A DNA stretch of 23,896 bases from Candidatus Cloacimonadota bacterium. Lineage in GTDB: Bacteria > Cloacimonadota > Cloacimonadia > JGIOTU-2. The translations under genes were made by a program, and so were the position numbers. The stretch lies in assembly GCA_011043895.1 (NCBI GenBank), contig DRBZ01000017.1, positions 1-23,896 on the forward strand. The letters run 5' to 3'. Shown here piece after piece: positions 1 to 8,366 of the stretch (within the stretch, counting starts at the first letter, position 1; the number at the start of each line of letters is the position of its first letter). Under the pieces are notes generated by a model. The model was given only the letters and a program-made list of their open reading frames with translations. It was not told the DNA's origin and made no database searches.

Positions 1-120
1 ATCATCGTAAACTCTCAGCTTTTTGCACTTCTCTGCATTTTTTTTGGGAGTTTTGTACCTACACAAATACTCGTAGTCAAGTTATTCGTCAGCATTTGAG
101 ATGTTTTTCAGGGGAGATTA
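1..120 (-). mobile_element. IS end (left copy), IS5-like element, upstream region of outward-facing transposase
   Basis: The reverse complement of 1-120 matches 23574-23693 at 113 of 120 positions, and the first 93 bases in from the inner end are identical. In the right copy this stretch leads directly into the start of an IS5-type transposase, and the equivalent ATG here lies at 5-3 on the - strand. The segment is therefore the non-coding 5' end of a second copy of the same insertion sequence, with the transposase running off the left edge. The shared sequence begins at TAATCTCCCC (120-111 on the - strand), and the flanking bases differ beyond it, which places the element boundary there. No target duplication can be checked because the outer ends are not in the window. 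Confidence 0.85.
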
Positions 121-140
121 AATATAATTGAAACTATGTC

Positions 141-227
141 TACGAATCACACAGATAAAGAACAATTGAATAAAGAAGATTAACTCTAAATCACAATTAC
201 CCGGCAATCTACGTGTACTCTGTGGTA
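141..227. repeat. Short dispersed-repeat-like motifs in non-coding DNA beside the IS end
   Basis: The gap between the IS end and the GPP34-like gene has no convincing open reading frame. It carries two short motifs, one around 141-160 (CGAATCACACAGATAAA) and one at 208-227, whose reverse complement reads TACCACAGAGTACACGTAGA. They resemble the 'CACAGATnnnCACAGAT' and 'CCACAGAGTACACAGAG' non-coding repeats that I recall as scattered through many environmental bacterial genomes. A related form is at 23420-23438. The family assignment is from memory and the copies here are degenerate. Confidence 0.3.
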
Positions 228-252
228 GGTTTCAATATAAATGGTATATCTT

Positions 253-912
253 CTATGCCCTTATCACTCCAAAACTCACCGCAGAATTGACCATTGCCTG
301 CAGTTCATTGATAGCTTTGGATACAGATTGTCCAATCAGATCCATTTTGGATATCTGATAAATTCTTTCTGAAGCTTGTTTCAATTCTTTGGATGAAAAT
401 ATCTGATCTGTCAATCCACATGATTTTATCAAAGAGATGATCACAATATCCTTGGGTTCTGGAATCTCATTAGAAAGAACGATTTGTCGAATTCGCTGCC
501 TGATCGCTACTTCTTCAGAATCGTTCACCACTGGATATCTTGTCTGAGGAAACAAACCCAGAATCTTCTTTTTTTCTTCCCGAATGATACCTTTCTCAAC
601 AAGACGCTCAGTCAGGACTTCTCTTAAATTCGAAAATCGATTCCTGATTTCCTTTACCCAAAACAACGCATTCTCCTCTTTTGAATGTTCTCTGATCATC
701 TTCAAAACTTCATCATAAATAGGATCACCAGTTTTTTCATCATTTATTAAGATCAAACGGTCAAGATCTGTGTCGATTTTATTCTCAAGTGCTAGTTCCA
801 TGAGAATTGCACCTGCAAGAGCACTTTCGAAAGACATTAAGGACATTGGGAGAAACGTTCCCTTTTTATCGTCAAGGGCGAGTAGAATTAATTCTTCTGC
901 AAAACTAAGCAT
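253..912 (-). CDS. GPP34 (GOLPH3-like) family protein
   Basis: 219 aa, with the length and pattern of the GPP34/GOLPH3 family. It has an N-terminal MLSFAEELILLALDDKKGT segment, then an ALAGAILMELALENKI helix (about 32-47), an NLREVLTERLVEKGIIREEK stretch (about 95-114), the RYPVVNDSEEVAIRQRIR region (about 124-141) and a C-terminal IVIISLIKSCGL helix. The eukaryotic member is a Golgi phosphatidylinositol-4-phosphate-binding peripheral membrane protein. Bacterial homologues exist, but their role is largely unknown. No signal peptide or membrane span is visible, so it is probably cytoplasmic or peripherally membrane-bound. The start is supported by GGAG seven bases upstream of the ATG at 912. 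It is a single-gene unit divergent from the phosphomannomutase operon. The family call is fairly secure and the function is not. Confidence 0.85.
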   Translation of the reverse strand: MLSFAEELILLALDDKKGTFLPMSLMSFESALAGAILMELALENKIDTDLDRLILINDEKTGDPIYDEVLKMIREHSKEENALFWVKEIRNRFSNLREVLTERLVEKGIIREEKKKILGLFPQTRYPVVNDSEEVAIRQRIRQIVLSNEIPEPKDIVIISLIKSCGLTDQIFSSKELKQASERIYQISKMDLIGQSVSKAINELQAMVNSAVSFGVIRA

Positions 913-1199
913 GGAAAATCTCCATATTTTATTCTTACCTGAATTTATAAAACCGTTATTTTTTTAGTCAAATAAATTCATACAAGAAGATTTGAAACAT
1001 CCATGTTTACGTAAAACACACAAGTGCATGATTAAAACTCATAGAATATTATATAATATGAATAGTCTCGAGATAATCTCGTGGCAAATCAAAAAAAGGA
1101 ATTTTAATCATATGAAATGGTAAATGATGAATATTTTGACAAAAAAGAACCAGTATGCTTTTTGTAGCCGTAAGAGAAATGAGATAGGCTGGAGGATAC
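913..1199. promoter_or_regulatory. Divergent intergenic region with two perfect palindromes
   Basis: This 287-bp gap separates two divergently transcribed genes and must hold both promoters. Two perfect inverted repeats are visible: ATATTATATAATAT at 1046-1059 and CGAGATAATCTCG at 1069-1081, only nine bases apart. TTGACA occurs at 1136-1141 on the + strand and could be a -35 element for the phosphomannomutase gene, but no good -10 lies at the usual distance (TATGCT at 1154 is too close). The two palindromes could be operator sites, but no regulator is identifiable. The downstream gene has GGAGG at 1191-1195, four bases before its ATG. Confidence 0.4.
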
Positions 1200-2564
1200 A
1201 TGATAAATCCACAGATTTTCAGAGAATATGATATTCGTGGTATAGTTGATAAGGATTTAACCGATCATGTTGTAGAGAACATAGGGCTTGCTTTTGGCAC
1301 CTATTTGCATAAGATGAATTTGAGAACTGTTGTGATTGGAGGCGATTGCCGTTTGAGTTCAGAACGTTTCAGAAATCACATTGCATCTGGTCTTACAAAA
1401 ACTGGCTGCGATGTAATAGATGTCGGAACAGTACCGACTCCAGTTCTGTATTATGCTATTACAAAATTAGAGACAGATGGGGGTGTTATGGTCACTGGGA
1501 GTCATAATCCTCCGGATTTTAATGGATTTAAACTTTGCGTAGGTACATTTTCAATTTACGGTGAAGATATTCAGAAGATTCGAGAAATCATCGAAGAGGG
1601 AGTGTATCTTTCTGGTAAGGGTTCATTCAAGACTTACGATACAATAATCAAAGACTATCAGGATTACATCGTAGAAAATCTAAAGATCGATAGACCATTG
1701 ACTGTTGTTGTGGATTCTGGTAATGGGACTGCGGGTCCTGTTGCACCAGATATTTTCAGACGTCTCGGATGCGAGGTCATGTCACTGTATGAAGATATGG
1801 ATGGCACCTTCCCAAATCATCACCCTGACCCAACAGTGAAAAAGAATTTGGAAAAACTCATAGAAACTGTACTTGAAATGAAAGCTGATGTAGGAATTGG
1901 ATTTGATGGTGACTCCGATAGAATAGGAGCCGTTGATGAAAAAGGAGAGATCGTCTGGGGTGACCAGCTTCTTATGATCTATTCGCGTGAAGTTCTGAAA
2001 GATCATCCAGAAGCAACGGTTATTTCTGAAGTAAAATCTTCGAAGAATCTCTATGATGATGTGCGAAATCATGGTGGAAATCCAATTATGTGGAAAACCG
2101 GACATTCGCTCATTAAGGAGAAAATGCGGGAAGAGAAGGCACTCATTGGTGGTGAAATGAGTGGTCATATGTTCTTTTCAGATAGGTATTTTGGCTTCGA
2201 TGATGCGATCTATGCTGCTGGTCGTCTTCTGGAAATTATTTCAAAATCCGATAAACCACTCAGTGAGATGCTCTCAGATGTACCAAAAATGTATAACACT
2301 CCGGAGATTCGTATCGATTGTCCCGATGATAAAAAATTTCAAATAGTCGAAGAAATCAAACATTTTTACCAGAAAAAGAAATTTGATATTAATGGTATTG
2401 ATGGTATGCGTATCACTTTTGATGACGGCTGGGCACTTGTTCGAGCATCGAACACACAACCGGTGCTTGTGCTTCGTTTTGAGGCAACATCAGAAGCACG
2501 TCTTGAGGAGATACAGAAAATGATAATGGGAAAAGTGGAGGAGTTCATCAAAGCAGCTTCATAA
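1200..2564 (+). CDS. manB: Phosphomannomutase/phosphoglucomutase (alpha-D-phosphohexomutase family)
   Basis: 454 aa, full length for the family. It interconverts hexose 6-phosphate and hexose 1-phosphate, feeding GDP-mannose and glucose-1-P into cell-surface polysaccharide synthesis in the cytoplasm. All four family signatures are present: the phosphoserine loop TGSHNP (99-104, catalytic Ser101), the metal-binding loop DGDSDR (236-241), the sugar-binding loop GGEMSGH (317-323) and the phosphate-binding loop RASNTQP (415-421). GEMSGH is the form usual in dual-specificity PMM/PGM enzymes of the AlgC type, so both mannose and glucose phosphates are plausible substrates. It is the first gene of the operon. 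The next gene begins at the base after its stop codon, implying translational coupling. Whether the main substrate is mannose or glucose cannot be read from the sequence. Confidence 0.93.
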   Translation: MINPQIFREYDIRGIVDKDLTDHVVENIGLAFGTYLHKMNLRTVVIGGDCRLSSERFRNHIASGLTKTGCDVIDVGTVPTPVLYYAITKLETDGGVMVTGSHNPPDFNGFKLCVGTFSIYGEDIQKIREIIEEGVYLSGKGSFKTYDTIIKDYQDYIVENLKIDRPLTVVVDSGNGTAGPVAPDIFRRLGCEVMSLYEDMDGTFPNHHPDPTVKKNLEKLIETVLEMKADVGIGFDGDSDRIGAVDEKGEIVWGDQLLMIYSREVLKDHPEATVISEVKSSKNLYDDVRNHGGNPIMWKTGHSLIKEKMREEKALIGGEMSGHMFFSDRYFGFDDAIYAAGRLLEIISKSDKPLSEMLSDVPKMYNTPEIRIDCPDDKKFQIVEEIKHFYQKKKFDINGIDGMRITFDDGWALVRASNTQPVLVLRFEATSEARLEEIQKMIMGKVEEFIKAAS

Positions 2565-3047
2565 ATGATGCAAGCTCCAGAAAAGATTAGTATTTCCTCT
2601 CTTCTGAATGAACGAGCAATATTACTCAATCTGACCGAAACCAACAAGAATATTTTACTGACAGATTTATGCCACAGACTTACCAAGATCTATCCTGACG
2701 TTCCTGCTAATATCTTTTTACAGTACATTATTAAACGTGAAAATGAACTTTCTACAGGTATCGGAAATTATGTGGCAATCCCGCATGCACTCCTGAATGA
2801 CATAGAAGAGATCCATCTACTTTTTGCAACTCATCAGGGATTGGAGTATGATTCCCTTGATGGAAAACCTGTGAGAATCATTTTTTTACTTGCTATTCCA
2901 TCAGATAAAAAAGAACTATACGGAAAGCTTCTTATGCTGGTGTCCAGATATCTCAGGGATCAGAGATTTCGAGAAAAACTCATGCAAGCCCAGGAGCCGA
3001 AAATAATTATTCAAGATTTTATGGATAGAGAGATAAATGGGGGGTGA
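2565..3047 (+). CDS. ptsN: PTS EIIA domain protein, EIIA-Ntr (PtsN) / fructose type
   Basis: 160 aa forming a single PTS EIIA type-2 domain. The phospho-acceptor histidine is His74, in the family motif STGIGNYVAIPHA (63-75). The downstream segments DGKPVRIIFLLAIPSDKKE and LLMLVSRYLRD are also characteristic. No EIIB, EIIC or HPr gene is nearby, so a regulatory EIIA-Ntr-like role is more likely than sugar transport. In known systems such proteins take phosphate from NPr/HPr and modulate kinases or transporters. The gene starts immediately after the phosphomannomutase stop; ATGs at 2565 and 2568 are both possible starts. Its stop lies one base before the ATG of the protease gene, so all three genes probably share a transcript. 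Confidence 0.88.
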   Translation: MMQAPEKISISSLLNERAILLNLTETNKNILLTDLCHRLTKIYPDVPANIFLQYIIKRENELSTGIGNYVAIPHALLNDIEEIHLLFATHQGLEYDSLDGKPVRIIFLLAIPSDKKELYGKLLMLVSRYLRDQRFREKLMQAQEPKIIIQDFMDREINGG

Positions 3048-3048
3048 A

Positions 3049-6000
3049 ATGAAAAAGTTTTTTATCATTATTACCTTACTAATTACTATTATCCCACTTT
3101 TTGCCGAGACTACCTACTTGAGCTATGAATTCGAACTTGATGATTTTACGTTAAGCTCACAGAATAATTATAATGTTATTACACCACCAAAAGGTAAACA
3201 ATTCATTCTTACATCTGAGGTGAGTAAACCACAACTCCCTCTCAAACTCATCAACATTTCGATTCCAACAGATAAAGATATCTCTCATATTACAGTTACG
3301 AATTCTGAGTTTGTTCAATTAGAAGGGACTTTTCTAATTTATCCATCTCAGAAACCAAAGCCACTTTCTGCGGAAACTCCTTTTATATTTGTCGAACCTG
3401 ATAAGGCAGTCTATTCGAGCAAAGCATACTATCCGGAACGCATTATTTCACTTCAAAAGTCTGGATTTCTTTCCGGCTATCACATCAGTTCCTTCACTAT
3501 TTCACCTTTTCAATATGAACCAACAACAGGCACACTTATCTTTTACACTAAAATTGAACTGCAAATTTCCTATGAGCGGTCAAAAGATGATGTTATTCTA
3601 CCACTAATGAGAAGTGACATTACCGATAAATTACTGCAACATAATTTGTCAAAAGTAGTTGATAATTCAATACAACTACAAAAACCATCAATAGTTATTA
3701 TTAATGATACATCTGGTGTATCAAAAGATACTATGTATGAGTATCTCATTATTACTTCATCAAATCTGACAGAGGAATTCAACGAGCTTGCAGAATGGAA
3801 AACTCAAAAAGGTTTAAACACACTCGTATTGTCCACTTCATATATATATGACAATTATGATGGGGAAGATAACGCTGCAAAGATAAGGAATTGTATCAAA
3901 GACTATTATCTTAACCATGGCACACTATGGGTGTTGCTTGGTGGCGATACTAATCAGGTTGCCTATAGAGAAGCTTTTGCCTTTGACTGTGAATACGGAC
4001 AGTACTGGCATAATTTCATTCCCTGTGATCTTTATTTCTCCGATCTGGATGGAACATGGAATGATAATGATAATGATGTGTACGGTGAGTTGGAAGATAA
4101 TATTGATATGTATCCAGATGTTTTCGTTGGAAGGGCAAGTGTTGAGAATGAAACAGAAGCAGCAGCTTTTGTGAGCAAGATCCTTACGTATGAGAAAAAT
4201 CCACCTCTTGATTATCAAGATGATATGCTCTTCCTCGCAAGTGTATTGTGGAATGATCCCTACACAGATTCTGGCCAGAGTAAGAATCTGATTGACGAAC
4301 TTTATGTACCTCAGCAGTTCGATCCTATTACAAAATTATATCAATCAATGGGAAATATTAATTATGATGATGTGATGGCAAACCTGAATGCTGGGAAGAG
4401 CATTGTAAATCACTGCGGGCATGCATGGTATTCAGTGATGTCACTTGGCAACGGGCATCTTAATAATAGCGATATGGACGCCCTGACCAATGCCCCTGCG
4501 TTCTCGATCTGGTATACTATTGGTTGCTGGCCCGCTGCATTTGACTACAATTGTATTGCAGAACACTGGATAAATAATCCCTGTGGTGGAGGAGTGGCAT
4601 TTATTGGAAATTCACGCTATGGATGGGGGAGTCCCGGAAATCCGACTTTCGGGTATTCAGATATTTTTGATCAGGAGTTCTATAACCAACTTTTTCAACA
4701 GGATATCACGAGTATCGGAGCGACGCTGGGTATGGCAAAATCAGTGTATGTGCCGTTTGCTCGGAATCATAATGTCTTCCGCTGGTGCGAGTATCAGACG
4801 AATTTGCTTGGTGAGCCTGAAATGCCTATCTGGACTGATCTTCCAAAGGAATTAACAGTTTTTCATCCCCTGGAAGTACCACCCGGTGATACGGATGTTG
4901 CAGTAAGGATCACCTATGATGGAAATCCTGCCGAAGATGTACTGGTATGCTTATTCGAAGATGGAGAAATCTTAGGAAAAGGTTTTACAAATATGCAAGG
5001 AATAGTGACGCTTTCAATAGTTGCAGGAAGTTCAACAGAAGATATCATTATTACAGCAACAAAGCAGAACTTCATTCCATATCAATCAGCTATCACAACT
5101 GTCTATGAACAACCGTTTGTTCTTATCGATTCCTATGCAACGAACAATTCTCTCGAAGGATATGTGCTACCTGGTACAAATGTTTCTATGGATGCAGGTT
5201 TCCATAATTTTGGACAATTGCCATCAGAGAATATTTCTATTATTCTAAACGCTGATCATAATAAAATAACTTTTGTTGATAGTACACATTATATCTCTGA
5301 ACTACTTCCTAAGACCGGTATATTTGAAGACGATGTTTTTTCATTTACTACTTCTCCCGAACTGGAAAATGGTGAAATTCTTACAATTGATTACACTATA
5401 ACAGATGATTCTGATGGTATCTGGCAAGGTGTACTACCTGTCACAGGAGCAGTTCCTGCATTAGAATATGTGTATCATCAAGTAAGTGATTCTACCGGAG
5501 GAAATAGTAATGGTATTCCTGAGCCAGGAGAAAATATCAATGTTCAACTAATTGTTAATAATTTCGGTTTTGTTGAATCCTATGCAACCTATCTAAACAT
5601 TGATTCTCCTAATCCAGATGTTGTAATACCAAGTGGTGTTTTGTCATTAGGAGATATTCAAGCAGGACATTGTGAAGAAGTCACATTTCCAGTATATATA
5701 AGTGATGCATGCCTTCCACCTATATTTCCTGAATTGATATGTGCATTTATAGACAGTCTTGGTTTTACATCCACAGATTCATTTACTTTAACCATTGGAA
5801 ATACTGGCTTTTCTGATGATATGGAATCCGGAGAAACAAAATGGTCACATTGGGGAACGCATGATCTCTGGCATTTGACTGATTACAAAGCACTTACTGG
5901 AGATTATTCATGGTATTGTGGAATAGCTGACACCATGCATTATCCTGATAATGTGGAGGATTATCTACAAACTATACCTTTCACAACCGGCAAAACTGCC

Positions 6001-8223
6001 AGAGTTAATTTCTGGTGTTGCTATGAATTTACCAACTATGGAGTTGATGGCATTTATGTGGAGATATACGATGGAACAGAATGGCAAACACTTGATTTCA
6101 TCGGCAGCGGTGGAGCACTGGGAGTACTTACCACAAAGAATGACTGGCTTGAATACGATTATGATATTTCCTTTATTCCCGAAGGTGTAGAATCACAGTT
6201 ACGATTCAGATTTGTCAGTGATAGTGAAGATGTTGCCGAGGGGATTTATATTGATGATGTTACAATATTCGAAGATGATAATCCAATACATGTCGATTTT
6301 GTAGCCAGCAGATTTTATGGAGAAGAACCCATCTCAATCGATTTCATCAATAAAAGTTATGCAACTACTGGAGCGATTGTGTCCTATGAATGGAATTTTG
6401 GCGATGGCAATACTTCTGATGAGAGGAATCCAACACATATCTATACTGATGATGGGCTTAAAACTGTTACTCTTAAAGTTATTGATCAATTTGGTATCGA
6501 ATCACAGATAATGAAAGCCAACTATATCCATGTTCTGCCAGACACGACAAAGACAGTCTATGTAAATCCTGATGGATCTGCTGATTTTACTACAATTTCC
6601 GAAGCGCTGGATGTGCTTAATACAGGCGATAGTATTATGATCGCTGATGGTATATATACCGGATTCTTGAATACGAATTTAGTTATACCAAAGGATAATA
6701 TTACAATCTTTTCTGAGAATGGATATCAGAATTGTATCATTGATGGTGAGGGGAGTGCTCCTGCGTTTATGATAGGTTTTCATGAAGGAGTACACATCGA
6801 AGGTATTACTTTCTCATCATGTTTTCATAATGGCTATGGTGGCGCAATTAGTACAAATGGTTCTGTAACTATCAGAAATTGTTTATTCGAAGATTGCTCT
6901 TCGGATTATAATGGAGGAGCGATCTGGGCAGTAGGAGGGACTTCTCTCGAAATCGATAATTGTATATTTGAGAGCTGCGATGCTGACAAAGGTGGTGCAC
7001 TTTATATTGAGTTGTATGAAAATATTTCAATTGTTAATTCAGATTTCATTTTTTGCCAGAGTAATGAATTTTCAGGTGGGGCAATATTGATGAATATGAG
7101 TAATACAGCCCTGATTCAAGAATGTAATTTCGACAATTGTACCGTTTTCACAGTTGGAGATGGGGGAGGTTTATACAGTCAGGATATAATGGAGCTATCA
7201 TTGATTGAAACAATATTCCAGTCATGCAGTTCCCCAGCTTATGGAGGGGGAATACAATGTTATGAAGTAGTGGATGCGATAATCGATTCTTGTTCATTTT
7301 TTTCAAATATCTCAGGTAGCGGAGGAGGGCTGTCAATACACGATTCAAATGTACAGATTACTCATTCCATATTAAGAGAAAATGAAGCAAGGACAGGGGC
7401 TGGATGTTATCTTTTAGATGACGCGCTAGTATGGATTGATAATTCACTGTTCTATAGTAATAATAGTTCCTATTACAACTCCAAGGGGGGCGCTTTTTAT
7501 GTGAACAATGCAACTCTTGCAGTGATGAATTCAACAATTGTGAATAACGAGGTGGTTACGCAAGCAGGTGGAATAAGTCATCTTGGATCTCATCAGATTA
7601 CTATCTATAATTCAATTTTGTGGAATAATGAGCCGGTTGATATTTGGAGTACTGATTCAACCAAAATAAATGTTTCATATTCAGATATTACTTTGCCATG
7701 GAATGGTGAAGGGAATATTGCTGTTGATCCCTCTTTTGTTGATACCAGTTCATATGATTACTATCTTCAGGAACTTTCGCCATGTATTGATAGCGGGAAC
7801 AATATTTATGTTCAAGATCTCACTGACCTGGATGCACGCGTGCGTATATGGGATGGAGCTGGAATAGGAGAAGCAATAGTTGATATGGGATGTTATGAGT
7901 ATGGAGCACCAATTTATACTATTGATCCTGAAATGCCTGAGCAGGATGTGGCTTCTCTTTTGAAGAATTTCCCAAATCCATTCTCAACAGATACACAGAT
8001 CAGATTCTATTTACCTGCTCGAAGAAAATGTTCTATAGTGATTTACAATATCAAAGGACAGAAAGTTTCTACAGTATTCTCGGAAGAAAAAGAAGCTGGT
8101 TTTCACACTGCAACCTGGGATGGTAAAAACTATCAGAACAGGGATGTTGCAAACGGAATTTATTTCTACGTCTTGAACACAGGAGAACGAAAAGAGGTTA
8201 AGAAATTGGTATTAATGAGATAA
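3049..8223 (+). CDS. Secreted C25 (gingipain-like) cysteine protease with PKD, beta-helix and T9SS sorting domain
   Basis: About 1724 aa. I chose the ATG at 3049 because MKKFFIIITLLITIIPLFAE is a clean signal peptide and the GGGGGGTGA run just before it serves as ribosome site; an in-frame ATG at 3037 would sit in front of that signal. Residues about 20-220 are a propeptide-like region. About 225-600 is the C25 peptidase core, with candidate catalytic His458 in NHCGHA and Cys493 in YTIGCW, a spacing close to that of gingipains. An Ig-like segment follows at about 602-690, then further beta-rich domains, a jellyroll-like domain near 925-1080, and a PKD domain at about 1082-1162 (YEWNFGDGNTSDERNPTHIY). 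A right-handed parallel beta-helix with repeated GGA/GGG turns spans about 1169-1615. The last 90 residues, from LLKNFPNPFS to KKLVLMR, are a T9SS type A sorting domain. It is likely cell-surface attached or released, and it degrades or binds extracellular polymers. The substrate is unknown. Confidence 0.9.
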   Translation: MKKFFIIITLLITIIPLFAETTYLSYEFELDDFTLSSQNNYNVITPPKGKQFILTSEVSKPQLPLKLINISIPTDKDISHITVTNSEFVQLEGTFLIYPSQKPKPLSAETPFIFVEPDKAVYSSKAYYPERIISLQKSGFLSGYHISSFTISPFQYEPTTGTLIFYTKIELQISYERSKDDVILPLMRSDITDKLLQHNLSKVVDNSIQLQKPSIVIINDTSGVSKDTMYEYLIITSSNLTEEFNELAEWKTQKGLNTLVLSTSYIYDNYDGEDNAAKIRNCIKDYYLNHGTLWVLLGGDTNQVAYREAFAFDCEYGQYWHNFIPCDLYFSDLDGTWNDNDNDVYGELEDNIDMYPDVFVGRASVENETEAAAFVSKILTYEKNPPLDYQDDMLFLASVLWNDPYTDSGQSKNLIDELYVPQQFDPITKLYQSMGNINYDDVMANLNAGKSIVNHCGHAWYSVMSLGNGHLNNSDMDALTNAPAFSIWYTIGCWPAAFDYNCIAEHWINNPCGGGVAFIGNSRYGWGSPGNPTFGYSDIFDQEFYNQLFQQDITSIGATLGMAKSVYVPFARNHNVFRWCEYQTNLLGEPEMPIWTDLPKELTVFHPLEVPPGDTDVAVRITYDGNPAEDVLVCLFEDGEILGKGFTNMQGIVTLSIVAGSSTEDIIITATKQNFIPYQSAITTVYEQPFVLIDSYATNNSLEGYVLPGTNVSMDAGFHNFGQLPSENISIILNADHNKITFVDSTHYISELLPKTGIFEDDVFSFTTSPELENGEILTIDYTITDDSDGIWQGVLPVTGAVPALEYVYHQVSDSTGGNSNGIPEPGENINVQLIVNNFGFVESYATYLNIDSPNPDVVIPSGVLSLGDIQAGHCEEVTFPVYISDACLPPIFPELICAFIDSLGFTSTDSFTLTIGNTGFSDDMESGETKWSHWGTHDLWHLTDYKALTGDYSWYCGIADTMHYPDNVEDYLQTIPFTTGKTARVNFWCCYEFTNYGVDGIYVEIYDGTEWQTLDFIGSGGALGVLTTKNDWLEYDYDISFIPEGVESQLRFRFVSDSEDVAEGIYIDDVTIFEDDNPIHVDFVASRFYGEEPISIDFINKSYATTGAIVSYEWNFGDGNTSDERNPTHIYTDDGLKTVTLKVIDQFGIESQIMKANYIHVLPDTTKTVYVNPDGSADFTTISEALDVLNTGDSIMIADGIYTGFLNTNLVIPKDNITIFSENGYQNCIIDGEGSAPAFMIGFHEGVHIEGITFSSCFHNGYGGAISTNGSVTIRNCLFEDCSSDYNGGAIWAVGGTSLEIDNCIFESCDADKGGALYIELYENISIVNSDFIFCQSNEFSGGAILMNMSNTALIQECNFDNCTVFTVGDGGGLYSQDIMELSLIETIFQSCSSPAYGGGIQCYEVVDAIIDSCSFFSNISGSGGGLSIHDSNVQITHSILRENEARTGAGCYLLDDALVWIDNSLFYSNNSSYYNSKGGAFYVNNATLAVMNSTIVNNEVVTQAGGISHLGSHQITIYNSILWNNEPVDIWSTDSTKINVSYSDITLPWNGEGNIAVDPSFVDTSSYDYYLQELSPCIDSGNNIYVQDLTDLDARVRIWDGAGIGEAIVDMGCYEYGAPIYTIDPEMPEQDVASLLKNFPNPFSTDTQIRFYLPARRKCSIVIYNIKGQKVSTVFSEEKEAGFHTATWDGKNYQNRDVANGIYFYVLNTGERKEVKKLVLMR

Positions 8224-8366
8224 AATAGCACACAATCCGGCATCTAATAACTAATCCTATAATAAACCATTAAACAAATTAACAACTACTCTTATCTACT
8301 TATATATCTTGATGCAAAATTTTACTCACATTTTGGTCGCTCCATAAATAAAAGGAGATCTTTAAA

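Noticed and set aside
1782..2168. Antisense open frames inside the phosphomannomutase gene, and other long frames opposite real genes
   Set aside because: They lack ribosome sites and recognisable domains and lie wholly within strongly supported genes.
3037..3048. ATG at 3037 as start of the C25 protease
   Set aside because: It would add MGGE in front of a complete signal peptide and overlap the EIIA stop; the ATG at 3049 has the G-rich ribosome site directly upstream.
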